A stretch of DNA of 64,000 bases from Streptococcus tangpeifui. Lineage in GTDB: Bacteria; Bacillota; Bacilli; Lactobacillales; Streptococcaceae. The stretch spans positions 1 through 64,000 of the forward strand of contig NZ_JAAKDU010000012.1 of the NCBI RefSeq assembly GCF_011038795.1. Direction: 5' to 3'. Made by a program: the position numbers and the translations under genes. This document shows, one piece after another, positions 55,694 to 63,468 of the stretch. Within the stretch, counting starts at the first letter, position 1. Each line of letters starts with the position of its first letter. The notes below the pieces were generated by a model. That model was not told where the DNA came from, did no database searches, and saw only the letters and a list, made by a program, of their open reading frames with translations.

Positions 55694-56084
55694 CCGATAT
55701 TGGCTAGTTTTAGATCAGTGTTACTTGTATTTAGTTAGCGAGAGAGGATAGAGTCTTTCGCAGAAGCTAACCCTATCATTTGGCCGCCTCCTAGGGTCTT
55801 CTGGGTTCCCTGCGACCTGATAATTCAAGACGTTCAGTTGCAACGATACATTGACCTTCTAGTGGTTTTCTGCTAGAAGTTTTTTATTGGAAAAATGGCG
55901 GAAAAGCTGAAGTTCTTTTAGCCATTCAGGCTATTAAAGTAAAGCATACTTTTGATAAGCAAAACGAAGTCTTGTTGCCTTCGCTAGATATTGCCTGTCC
56001 TGCACCGCCTTGTTTATTTTTGATTTTCTTTGTTTTTTAGATGTTCCCAGATAACTATCACTCCATAAAATAAGGTTATTACTT
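55694..56084. other. Intergenic debris after IS relic
   Basis: No gene. It includes a strong terminator at 55856-55885 and short out-of-frame pieces such as AIKVKHTFDKQNEVLLPSLD near 55935-55995 that I cannot assign. Confidence 0.45.
55856..55885 (+). terminator. Isolated terminator
   Basis: A perfect 7-bp stem CTTCTAG/CTAGAAG with a 10-nt loop and TTTTTT. It is not preceded by an intact gene. Confidence 0.8.
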
Positions 56085-56131
56085 ACCATAAAAAATATAG
56101 ATTATGCAGAGCCGGCAGGTTAGGGTATGAT
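56085..56131 (+). promoter_or_regulatory. Promoter with CmbR/CysR-like box (copy B)
   Basis: Positions 56085-56111 are identical to copy A (37002-37028) at 25 of 27 bases. CCATAAA starts at 56086 and the -10 TATGAT at 56126, again 40 nt apart, with TATGCA as a weak -35 and a 17-nt spacer. It drives the C26 amidotransferase gene. Confidence 0.65.
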
Positions 56132-56164
56132 GATAGCATAAACTTATTTTTCAAGGAGGTAGCT

Positions 56165-56857
56165 GTGGGGAAACGTCCGATTATTGGAATTAGCAGCAAT
56201 GAGAAGCCTATTAGCTCAGATTCGCCTATCATTCATCTGAATGTCTCCAGAAATTTTGGTGACGGAGTCAAGCGGGCTGGCGGCCTGCCTTTCTACATCC
56301 CCATGAGTGAGCAGGAGCTGGCTGCTGATTACATTGCAGCTATTGATAAACTGATTTTGACAGGCGGTCAGAATGTTAGTCCTGAATTATACGGAGAGGA
56401 AAAGGTGACGGATAGTCAGGATTATTTCCCCGAACGGGATCGCTGGGAACTAGCTCTAATCAAAGAGGCTCTGAGTCAGGCTAAACCCATCTTTGCAGTC
56501 TGCCGCGGTCTTCAGCTCTACAATGTTGCTCAGGGAGGCAGTCTTTATCAAGACATCCCCAAGCATGCTGGTCAGCCCCCGACCCAATTAGCCCATTCGA
56601 TTGAGATTAAGGAGGGCAGCTGTCTGTCTCGCTTACTGGCTGATGGCAGTCTGGTTAATTCAGTTCACCATCAGGCTATCAAAGACTTGGCTTCCCATTT
56701 GGAAGCGACAGCTTGGAGCGGAGACGGTGTGATTGAAGCTGTAGAGTCCAATGATAACACCAAACTCATCGGTGTCCAGTGGCATCCAGAATTTTTATTG
56801 GATGGTGGCCTCTCAAGCCAGCAGGCTCTATTTGATTACTTTGTCCAAGAACTCTAG
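56165..56857 (+). CDS. Class I glutamine amidotransferase, peptidase C26 family (paralogue)
   Basis: A 230-residue paralogue of the gene at 13422-14114, same length. KRPIIGISSNEKPIS at the start, LTGGQNVSPELY, nucleophile elbow FAVCRGLQLYNVAQGG, and IGVQWHPEFLLD. The C26 family hydrolyses gamma-glutamyl bonds (e.g. gamma-Glu-GABA). With binding-protein, M20 peptidase and GS-hydroquinone-reductase-like genes nearby, a gamma-glutamyl peptide such as glutathione is a plausible substrate; this is inference. GTG start with AAGGAGG upstream. Confidence 0.85.
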   Translation: MGKRPIIGISSNEKPISSDSPIIHLNVSRNFGDGVKRAGGLPFYIPMSEQELAADYIAAIDKLILTGGQNVSPELYGEEKVTDSQDYFPERDRWELALIKEALSQAKPIFAVCRGLQLYNVAQGGSLYQDIPKHAGQPPTQLAHSIEIKEGSCLSRLLADGSLVNSVHHQAIKDLASHLEATAWSGDGVIEAVESNDNTKLIGVQWHPEFLLDGGLSSQQALFDYFVQEL

Positions 56858-56870
56858 CTTGGAAAGCAAT

Positions 56871-56912
56871 CCAGACACGTTTGCAAGGTTTTTGATGGCT
56901 GTGTGGTGATTA
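56871..56912 (+). repeat. Intergenic element shared with 63410-63446
   Basis: CCAGACA, then TGCAAGGTTTTT (56882-56893) and GGCTGT, in the same order as upstream of the M20 gene at 63469. The role is unknown; it could be regulatory or the trace of a duplication. Confidence 0.45.
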
Positions 56913-56962
56913 AGCCATTTTCACATGTCATCTTGCTGAAGAATTAGAAGAAGGAGTATTCT

Positions 56963-57790
56963 ATGCGATTTAAAAAATTATTAGGACTTGTCGGTCTGGG
57001 ACTATCATTGGTTTTCATCGTCAGCGGCTGCTCAAAAGCTTCCTCAGGGAAGAGGACTGTTACCTTTGCGACCGTTGGGACTACTCGGCCCTTTTCTTAT
57101 CAAAATAAACAGGGCAAGTTAACTGGTTTCGATGTTGAGTTAGCCAGAGAGATCTTCAAGGGGTCTAAGGACTATCGATTGAAAATTCAGCAGATTGAGG
57201 GTGATAATATCTACTCCGGTCTGGATTCTGCCAAATTTGATTTTGTCGGCAATAATCTCAGCTATACTAAGGAGAGGGGCAAGAAGTATCTCTATTCCTA
57301 TCCAACGGCTGCAACTCCTTCGGTTTTAGTTGTCCCTAAGGACAGCGCGATCAAGTCTTTCGATGATATCGGAGGCCACACCAGCCCTGTTGTTCAAGGA
57401 ACTACGGGGGCCAGTCAGCTGGAGGATTTTAATAAGAAGCATCCAGATAACCCAGCTAAATTAAAGTACAGCGAAGAAAATATTACCCAGATGCTGACGG
57501 GGCTCAACGATGGCAAGTATGATTTCAAGATTTTCGATGCCCCATCCGTCAATAGTATTATCAAGTCTCAGGGGCTCACTAATCTCAAAACGATTGATTT
57601 AAAATCTTCGGAAAAACCCTATATTTATTACCTCTTCACCAGTGATAACAAAGACTTACAGGCCTTTGTCAATAAACGCATTAAAGCCTTGCAAAAGGAT
57701 GGCACATTGGATCGATTAAATAAGAAATTCTTAGGCGGCGACTATGCTCCAAGCAGTAAGGATTTAGTCGTCCCCAATAAGTCTAAGTAA
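56963..57790 (+). CDS. Amino-acid ABC transporter substrate-binding lipoprotein
   Basis: A 275-residue lipoprotein. The signal peptide ends in the lipobox IVSGC (Cys at residue 23). It is followed by an SBP_bac_3 domain: TVGTTRPFSYQNKQGKLTGFDVELAREIF, FDFVGNNLSYTKERGKKYLYSYP, VVQGTTGASQLEDFNKKHP. It resembles cystine/polar amino-acid binders. No permease or ATPase gene is near, so it must share a transporter encoded elsewhere. It is probably co-transcribed with the amidotransferase gene 105 nt upstream. Confidence 0.88.
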   Translation: MRFKKLLGLVGLGLSLVFIVSGCSKASSGKRTVTFATVGTTRPFSYQNKQGKLTGFDVELAREIFKGSKDYRLKIQQIEGDNIYSGLDSAKFDFVGNNLSYTKERGKKYLYSYPTAATPSVLVVPKDSAIKSFDDIGGHTSPVVQGTTGASQLEDFNKKHPDNPAKLKYSEENITQMLTGLNDGKYDFKIFDAPSVNSIIKSQGLTNLKTIDLKSSEKPYIYYLFTSDNKDLQAFVNKRIKALQKDGTLDRLNKKFLGGDYAPSSKDLVVPNKSK

Positions 57791-57900
57791 TGAACTGTAC
57801 AAACTGTACATAGTCTGCCAGTTCCCGCCGTGGGAGTGGGCTCAACTCCAAAATTGAAAATTTTGGTTCTCACCATGTCCTGTTTTAAGGTGGTGACCTG

Positions 57901-57926
57901 AAACGGTCTCTCCCAAGACCGTTTTT
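57901..57926 (+). terminator. Terminator after binding-protein gene
   Basis: A perfect 9-bp stem AAACGGTCT/AGACCGTTT with a 6-nt loop and a T-tail. Confidence 0.85.
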
Positions 57927-57954
57927 GACACTTGCTTTGCAAGCTTCATTTCCT

Positions 57955-57985
57955 GGTTAAAAAGGTCTCTCAGACCTTTTTAACC
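57955..57985. terminator. Perfect inverted repeat, bidirectional terminator-like
   Basis: A 14-bp stem starting GGTTAAAAAGGTCT with a 3-nt loop. The A/T tract lies inside the stem, so termination efficiency is uncertain. Confidence 0.6.
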
Positions 57986-58025
57986 ACCATGGATTTTTGA
58001 ATTGAAATGAGCTGAATATTCAATA

Positions 58026-58062
58026 AAAAAACTGTCCGGATTGAAGGAAGCGGGCAGTTTTT
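58026..58062. terminator. Bidirectional terminator (pepV side)
   Basis: AAAAACTGTCCG pairs with CGGGCAGTTTTT (one T-G), with T-tails on both strands. It can end the minus-strand pepV transcript. Confidence 0.8.
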
Positions 58063-58183
58063 GTCTGTGTGGGGCTGGTTTTGGCTTGACAGTCCAGTCC
58101 TGCTAGCGATGCTAGCGCTGGATTTTGAGGCTGATGGGCTTAGGTCAACTTGAAGTTTGATGAGTGCTGATGTTAGGGAGATC

Positions 58184-59596
58184 TCAGTCCGCCCTGATCT
58201 TAGTGCCTTCAACCGTGCAGAGACGGTAGAGGGCTTTGGCATAAATAATGGTAGCTTGCCAGAGCTCTTCTAATTTTATGCCTTCATTGGGCTGGTGGAG
58301 TGTATGGATGGACCAAGGAAAGGCGGGACCAAAAGAGACTCCGTTTTTTAGGAGACGGCCATAGGTTGAGCCGCCAATGGCCAGTGCTGGGCTGGTGTCG
58401 CCAGTCTCCATCTGATAAACATTAAGCAGAGTCTGAATCCTAGGGTCGTCAAGAGCGGTATAGCTTGGCAGAAGGTGGCTTTTCTCGCGTATTTCAAAGC
58501 CTGCTTGCTGGGCAAGCTGGTTAAGTTTTTCCTGTAGAGAAGCAAAGATGACGGATTGCGGATACCTGAGATTGACTCCGATTCGGGCTTGTCCCTTTTC
58601 AAATGAGAAGACAGCTGGGTTAACGGTCACTTCTCCCAATTCTTGATCCTTGTAGGCGATTCCTAGTTTCTCTCCCTTATTATCTGCAAAGAAGTAGCTG
58701 ACAATGAAGTCTAGATAATCCTTGGCAGATGGGTCGAGAGGAAGGGTTCTTAGGAAGTGGGCTAAGTAGAGGGCAGCATTGATACCTTTATCAGGACCAG
58801 CACCGTGGGCAGCCAGCCCTTTCAGACTGAGCGTTTGCTGTTGGCCTTGGCGCTGCCAGCTTCCTTCAAGATTAAATCGTTTGAGGTAGGCTTGAAAATC
58901 ATTCTGGAGATTTGTCTGGCCGGTCAGGCGGGCTTGAGCCCAATCCGGAACAACATTATAAGCCTGACCAGACTCAAAAATTAGGGAAGAAGGGGCCTGT
59001 TCGGAATAGGTCTTGTGAAAATCAAAGGAGATGATACCTTTTTCAGCATAAATCAGCGGAAAAATAGCATCGGGAACGAAGCCAAAATCAGGCATAGCTT
59101 CCTTGGCAAAGTAGACCTTGACACCGTCCCAGTCGTTTTCCTCATCGGTTCCGTAGATGAGGCGAATCCGCTGGTTGAGTGATAAACCAGCGTCGAGAAT
59201 CATTTTTAAGGCATAATAGGCCGCTAGGGTGGGGCCCTTATCATCAGAAACTCCGCGGCCGTAGAGCCAACCATCTTTTTGGGTCAGATTGAAAGGGGCT
59301 GTTTGCCAGTCGTTTTCTTGAATTGGGACGACATCTAAGTGGGAGAGGATACCAAAAATCGTCTGCCCTTGACCGACTTCCAGATGGCCAGCGACATTAT
59401 CTATGATTTTCGTCTTAAAGCCGTCCCGTTCTCCCAGGGCCATCATGTAGGTTAAAGCATCTTTGACTGATTGACCGAAAGGAGCACTCTCATCAGCACT
59501 GGCAGCGTCTTTGACAGATGGAATGGCAATCAATCCTGCTAAATCCCGCAAAAAGTTTTCTTTATAGCTTTCTAGTAAGGTTTTCCAATTTGGCAT
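58184..59596 (-). CDS. pepV: M20 family dipeptidase PepV
   Basis: A 470-residue zinc dipeptidase: IPSVKDAASADESAPFG, metal site ILSHLDVVPIQENDW, GRGVSDDKGPTLAAYYALK, general-base Glu in YGTDEENDW, and a C-terminal IGGSTYGR..FGPAFPW with PNEGIKLEEL. PepV removes N-terminal residues from dipeptides, and related M20 enzymes cleave Cys-Gly. It lies convergent to the binding-protein gene. Confidence 0.92.
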   Translation of the reverse strand: MPNWKTLLESYKENFLRDLAGLIAIPSVKDAASADESAPFGQSVKDALTYMMALGERDGFKTKIIDNVAGHLEVGQGQTIFGILSHLDVVPIQENDWQTAPFNLTQKDGWLYGRGVSDDKGPTLAAYYALKMILDAGLSLNQRIRLIYGTDEENDWDGVKVYFAKEAMPDFGFVPDAIFPLIYAEKGIISFDFHKTYSEQAPSSLIFESGQAYNVVPDWAQARLTGQTNLQNDFQAYLKRFNLEGSWQRQGQQQTLSLKGLAAHGAGPDKGINAALYLAHFLRTLPLDPSAKDYLDFIVSYFFADNKGEKLGIAYKDQELGEVTVNPAVFSFEKGQARIGVNLRYPQSVIFASLQEKLNQLAQQAGFEIREKSHLLPSYTALDDPRIQTLLNVYQMETGDTSPALAIGGSTYGRLLKNGVSFGPAFPWSIHTLHQPNEGIKLEELWQATIIYAKALYRLCTVEGTKIRAD

Positions 59597-59768
59597 AGCG
59601 TCCTCCCTAAATTATGGCTAGGTCCGACTTTAGGGGGATATTACGCAATCGGACTCTGAACAGAAGGTCTTGATGGCAGTGGCTATCCCCAAGTCAAACT
59701 TGTTGAATTTTATCTACTATCTTACATCAAAAATCATGATTAGGAAGCTCCTGTATCTATAAAGTTTT

Positions 59769-59825
59769 TTTATGGCTCACTATAAAAAAGAGTGATTTTT
59801 CAAGTCTGTTAGATTGCGGTAAGAT
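59769..59825 (+). promoter_or_regulatory. Promoter with CmbR/CysR-like box (copy C)
   Basis: TTTATGG-CTCA-CTATAAA (59769-59786) parallels TTTATGG-CTGA-CCATAAA of copy A. The -10 TAAGAT (59820-59825) starts 40 nt after CTATAAA, identical spacing to copies A and B. An additional palindrome TCACT...AGTGA spans 59777-59795. It precedes the second binding-protein gene. Confidence 0.55.
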
Positions 59826-59859
59826 AGGGGAAATCATTGCTTAGGAAGTTGGTGTTAGG

Positions 59860-60711
59860 ATGACAAGGAAAAAGAAGTGGACAATCGCTATAGCGGTTTT
59901 GATTGTTTTAGGGCTGTTGCTTAGCATATTTTCCCTAAAGGGAGTCAACCACCATAAGCAGGCAGTCAAGCAGACGACAGTGACTGTAGCAACCTCTGGC
60001 GGTCCCAAACCTTTTACTTATACTGATGACAAGGACCAGCTGACAGGGCAGAATATCGAACTGCTCAAGGCAGTTTTTAAAAAGTTGCCCCAATACAAGC
60101 TAAAACTCGAGAAGACGGAATTTGATTCAATCTTCTCTGGTCTTAATTCTGGCCGCTATCAGATGGGGGTTAATAATATTGCCAAGAATTCAGAGCGGCA
60201 GAAGAACTATCTCTTTTCCGACCCTATGTTCAAGAATGCTTATGTGGTTATCTACAAGTCCGACAGTAAAGAGGCTAAGCAGGCTGATTCTTGGGATGAT
60301 CTGGCTGGCCATTCAACGGTGGGAGCTACGGGTGTTAATACCTCAACGGCTATCGAAGATTTTAACAAGAAGCATCCTGACAAGAGGATTAATCTAAACT
60401 ACAGCGAGGAGGATTTATCAAGCCAGCTGCAAGGCGTTGAATCTGGCAAGTACGATTTCTTGCTTATGGATAAACCAATGTTTGAGTACTATCAAAAAGA
60501 ATTGGGACTCAAGCTGGTCGGTAAACCTGTCACTGGTTCCCTGCAAAAGGAGCTGCTGGCCGAACCTTATAGTTATTTTGTCTTTGCTAAGGATCAAAAA
60601 CAGCTGCAAAAGGATGTCAACAAGGCTATCAAGGAGGTCATTAAAGACGGTACTTCGAAAAAGATTAATCAAAAATATTTCGGTGAAGACTACTCACCCA
60701 GCTACAAGTAG
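59860..60711 (+). CDS. Membrane-anchored amino-acid-binding protein (ABC type, orphan)
   Basis: A 283-residue SBP_bac_3 protein: KPFTYTDDKDQLTGQNIELLKAVF, FDSIFSGLNSGRYQMGVNNIAKNSERQKNYLFSDPM, TVGATGVNTSTAIEDFNKKHPDKR. Unlike the first copy it has no lipobox Cys after the hydrophobic segment (WTIAIAVLIVLGLLLSIFSL), so it is probably held by an uncleaved signal anchor. This type resembles GshT-like binders that borrow a cystine permease; that assignment is inference. It leads a run of five closely packed genes. Confidence 0.85.
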   Translation: MTRKKKWTIAIAVLIVLGLLLSIFSLKGVNHHKQAVKQTTVTVATSGGPKPFTYTDDKDQLTGQNIELLKAVFKKLPQYKLKLEKTEFDSIFSGLNSGRYQMGVNNIAKNSERQKNYLFSDPMFKNAYVVIYKSDSKEAKQADSWDDLAGHSTVGATGVNTSTAIEDFNKKHPDKRINLNYSEEDLSSQLQGVESGKYDFLLMDKPMFEYYQKELGLKLVGKPVTGSLQKELLAEPYSYFVFAKDQKQLQKDVNKAIKEVIKDGTSKKINQKYFGEDYSPSYK

Positions 60712-60723
60712 GAGGCGTTTGGT

Positions 60724-61206
60724 ATGACATTTAACTATCAGATTGAAACCGATCCTCAATCAGTTGACTACGGCCAAGTGACAGCTGTCCTGCAAAGTGC
60801 TGGTCTCAGTCAATCGGGCAGCCAAGAGCATGAAAAAGCTTTTAAAAACAGCGATATTACCATCTTTATAAAGGACGGTCAAAAGGTGATTGGCGTCGGC
60901 CGAGCGCTTACGGACTTTGTTTCTCAAGGGGCCATCTATAACGTGGCTGTTGCTCCCGATTATCAGGGCCAAGGGGTAGGACATGCCATTATTACAGGAC
61001 TTTTGGAGCGCCTCCAAGGTATCAATGTCATCCTATACACTCATCCGCAGACCCTCAAGCTCTATGAAAAATATGGCTTTCGCCGCAACAAGACGGCCTT
61101 TGCGCATTTTGAACACAGCAGTCCGGAAGGCCGTCAGTGGATGGAAGATGAGGGCTTCTTTTTACCCGAAGGCTACCGTTTTGAAAGTGAAGTGGGGAGG
61201 TATTAG
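60724..61206 (+). CDS. GNAT family N-acetyltransferase
   Basis: A 160-residue GNAT with the acetyl-CoA motif VAPDYQGQGVGHAIITGLLERL and the later YEKYGFRRNKTAF. The substrate is unknown. GGAGG precedes the ATG 12 nt after the binding-protein gene; the small ORF follows directly. Confidence 0.9.
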   Translation: MTFNYQIETDPQSVDYGQVTAVLQSAGLSQSGSQEHEKAFKNSDITIFIKDGQKVIGVGRALTDFVSQGAIYNVAVAPDYQGQGVGHAIITGLLERLQGINVILYTHPQTLKLYEKYGFRRNKTAFAHFEHSSPEGRQWMEDEGFFLPEGYRFESEVGRY

Positions 61207-61207
61207 G

Positions 61208-61378
61208 ATGCCGCTTTTAAAAAAATATTTAAAACAACATGGTGGAGAAATCTTAGACCAGACTTGGCTGGCCTTCACTTTCCAAGAATTGCAGGCCATG
61301 GGCTACGGTCAGGATGTACCTGAGTCCTTGGTTGGTCAAATTCCAGAAATTCCCAGGAGGGAAGCCTATGCCAACTAG
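61208..61378 (+). CDS. Small conserved-looking hypothetical protein
   Basis: A 56-residue soluble protein: MPLLKKYLKQHGGEILDQ, then a segment with FTFQELQAMGYGQDV and PESLVGQIPEIP. GGGAGG lies 8 nt before the ATG, and the gene fills the gap between the GNAT stop (1 nt) and the next gene, overlapping it by 11 nt. I do not recognise the family. Confidence 0.7.
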   Translation: MPLLKKYLKQHGGEILDQTWLAFTFQELQAMGYGQDVPESLVGQIPEIPRREAYAN

Positions 61379-62324
61379 TTTTGTTGCTAAAGAAGTTGAT
61401 AAAGAGGGAAATTTCCACCGTCAAAAGACTCAGTTTACCAGACCTTTTGGCATTGGACCAGATCAGTTACCTGTCGAGAAAAATCGTTATCGGCTGTTGG
61501 TCTCTTATGCTTGCCCTTGGGCCCATAGGCAGTTGATTGCGCTCAAGTTACTGGGTTTGGAAGATGCTGTCAGTGTCGGAGTCGTAGATCCTATTCGGCC
61601 GACAGATGTTAAGCGGACGGACTGGGCTTTCACCTTAGATCCTGATGGTAAGGATCCTGTCTTAGGGATTCACTATCTGAGTGAGATATACTTGAGGACA
61701 GACCCTAACTATCAGGGACGTTTTACGGTGCCAGCCCTAGTTGATTTACAAACTGGGCAATTGGTCAATAACGACTTTTACAAACTGCTCAAGATTTGGG
61801 AGACTGACTGGCGGCCTTTGCACAAGGAGGGGGCTCCAGGCCTCTATCCGACTGAGCTGGCAAGTGAGATTGACACTCTCAATGAAGTGATTTTTCATGA
61901 TATCAATAATGGTGTCTATAAGGCGGGCTTCGCGGGCAGCCAGGTTGCTTACGAAGCGGCTTATGACCGACTTTTCGAACGGTTGGATGACTTAGAAGAA
62001 CGCCTGAGCCATTCTCGATTCTTGTTTGGTGATCAGATTAGAGACACAGATATTCGCCTCTATGTCAGCCTAGCTCGCTTTGATGCTGCTTATTACAACG
62101 GCTTTCGCTGCAATCGCAATCGATTGATTGATTTTCCTAACCTCTGGGCCTATGCTAGAGACTTGTACAGTCAGCCTGCTTTTAAGGAAACCACCCATTT
62201 CGACCATATTAAAAAGCATTACCATCTCAGTGCTATTGACAATCCGCATCAGATTCTTCCCAAAGGACCAGATACGACGGAGTGGCTAAAACCACAGGAT
62301 CGTGCGATCAGACGTTACCGTTAG
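61368..62324 (+). CDS. Glutathionyl-hydroquinone reductase-like protein (copy 1)
   Basis: A 318-residue protein of the Ecm4/YqjG family, with an N-terminal thioredoxin-like domain and a C-terminal GST helical domain. The catalytic motif is SYACPWAHRQLIALKLLGLEDAV (CPW), followed by FTVPALVDLQTGQLVNNDF and RFLFGDQIRDTDIRLYVSLARFD. The family reduces glutathionyl-hydroquinones. AGGAGG at 61355-61360 fixes the ATG at 61368, inside the small ORF end. Confidence 0.9.
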   Translation: MPTSFVAKEVDKEGNFHRQKTQFTRPFGIGPDQLPVEKNRYRLLVSYACPWAHRQLIALKLLGLEDAVSVGVVDPIRPTDVKRTDWAFTLDPDGKDPVLGIHYLSEIYLRTDPNYQGRFTVPALVDLQTGQLVNNDFYKLLKIWETDWRPLHKEGAPGLYPTELASEIDTLNEVIFHDINNGVYKAGFAGSQVAYEAAYDRLFERLDDLEERLSHSRFLFGDQIRDTDIRLYVSLARFDAAYYNGFRCNRNRLIDFPNLWAYARDLYSQPAFKETTHFDHIKKHYHLSAIDNPHQILPKGPDTTEWLKPQDRAIRRYR

Positions 62325-62341
62325 AAAAAGAGGCTATACCT

Positions 62342-63385
62342 ATGACACAACATACGAAACCAATCAAACCCGTTACTCTAAAAATTCGTCCAGTTGAAAC
62401 GAAGTCAGAAATAGATGAGCGCGGTGCCTTCCAGCGCCAGCCTAATCATTTCACCCGCCCTTTTGGTGATGGTCCTGATGATTTGAAAGCACAGGCTGGC
62501 AAATACCGTCTCTTCTGGGCTCGGGGCTGTCACTGGTCCAATCGGGCGTCAATTGTTCGTGAGCTCCTAGGCCTAGAGGACGCTATCTCCATCAATCAAG
62601 TCGGCCACACGGACGATCCCGACCGCCGTAAGTATGGCTGGGAATTCGCCTATGATGCTGATGGCAGAGATCCTGTTACTGGTGCCGAGTATCTGGCTGA
62701 ATTTTACTATCGGGCAGATCCTGACTATGCGGGCCGGACAACAGTTCCTGCCCTGATTGATGTCGATAAGCAGGAAGTCGTCAATAACGACTATCATCGC
62801 TTGACCAACTATTTTGAAGTGGCTTTCAAGCCGTTCCAAAAGCCAGATGCGCCTAATCTCTATCCAGAATCCTTGAGAGACGCTATCAATAACTTTAATG
62901 ATCAGGTCCTTTTTCCCTTTGTTAACAATGGGGTCTATCGAATGATGTTTGCCCAATCCTTGGTGGCCTATCAAGAGGCTTTTGATGACTTTTTTAATAC
63001 ACTGGACATTATTGAAAAGCGGTTGGCCACCCAGCGTTTTCTTTTTGGCGATTATGTCACCGATTCGGATGTCCGTCTCTATGTGACTCTGGCGCGCTTT
63101 GATACCCATTATTATCGCAATTTAGGTCCAATCAAGCATCGGATTGTTGATTATCCAAATATCTGGGGTTATGCAAGAGATTTGTATGAAATCCCAGCTT
63201 TTAAGAACAATACCTATTTTCACGATATTGCGCGTGGCTGGGATACCAAGAAGGAGAAGCTTTTTGTCGATTTTAACTCCCGCTTTGCTGATGATATAGA
63301 TTTCGATGCTCAGTGGTCTCAACCACACAATCGGCACTATCTGTCAAAAACGCCAGAGCAAAAATTTTTAATTGATATTGATTAG
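62342..63385 (+). CDS. Glutathionyl-hydroquinone reductase-like protein (copy 2)
   Basis: A 347-residue paralogue 17 nt after copy 1. It has the same two-domain layout (TTVPALIDVDKQEVVNNDYHRL; RFLFGDYVTDSDVRLYVTLARFD). The active-site motif is altered to ARGCHWSNRASIVRELLGLEDAI, with Cys-His-Trp instead of Cys-Pro-Trp. The C-terminus is longer. The change suggests another thiol substrate or mechanism. Confidence 0.88.
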   Translation: MTQHTKPIKPVTLKIRPVETKSEIDERGAFQRQPNHFTRPFGDGPDDLKAQAGKYRLFWARGCHWSNRASIVRELLGLEDAISINQVGHTDDPDRRKYGWEFAYDADGRDPVTGAEYLAEFYYRADPDYAGRTTVPALIDVDKQEVVNNDYHRLTNYFEVAFKPFQKPDAPNLYPESLRDAINNFNDQVLFPFVNNGVYRMMFAQSLVAYQEAFDDFFNTLDIIEKRLATQRFLFGDYVTDSDVRLYVTLARFDTHYYRNLGPIKHRIVDYPNIWGYARDLYEIPAFKNNTYFHDIARGWDTKKEKLFVDFNSRFADDIDFDAQWSQPHNRHYLSKTPEQKFLIDID

Positions 63386-63409
63386 GTAAGTACAGTCAAG
63401 CAGACTGTT

Positions 63410-63446
63410 CCAGACATGCAAGGTTTTTCGAGGCTGTCGGTCATCC
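63410..63446 (+). repeat. Intergenic element shared with 56871-56912
   Basis: CCAGACA, TGCAAGGTTTTT (63417-63428) and GGCTGT, as at 56871. It lies 52 nt (core) before the M20 start. Confidence 0.45.
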
Positions 63447-63468
63447 AATATTATTGAAGGAGGATTTT

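Larger units (their letters stand above)
57791..58183. other. Hairpin-rich intergenic region
   Basis: No gene. At least five perfect or near-perfect hairpins occur in 280 nt: CCAAAATT/AATTTTGG (57848-57866), the terminator at 57901-57926, CTTGC/GCAAG (57931-57943), a 14-bp perfect inverted repeat (57955-57985), a bidirectional terminator (58026-58062) and GCTAGC-GAT-GCTAGC (58102-58116). Confidence 0.6.

Noticed and set aside
59597..59768. Minus-strand promoter box for pepV of the same CmbR-like type
   Set aside because: AT-rich sequence is present but no C(C/T)ATAAAAAA element at the expected distance could be found.
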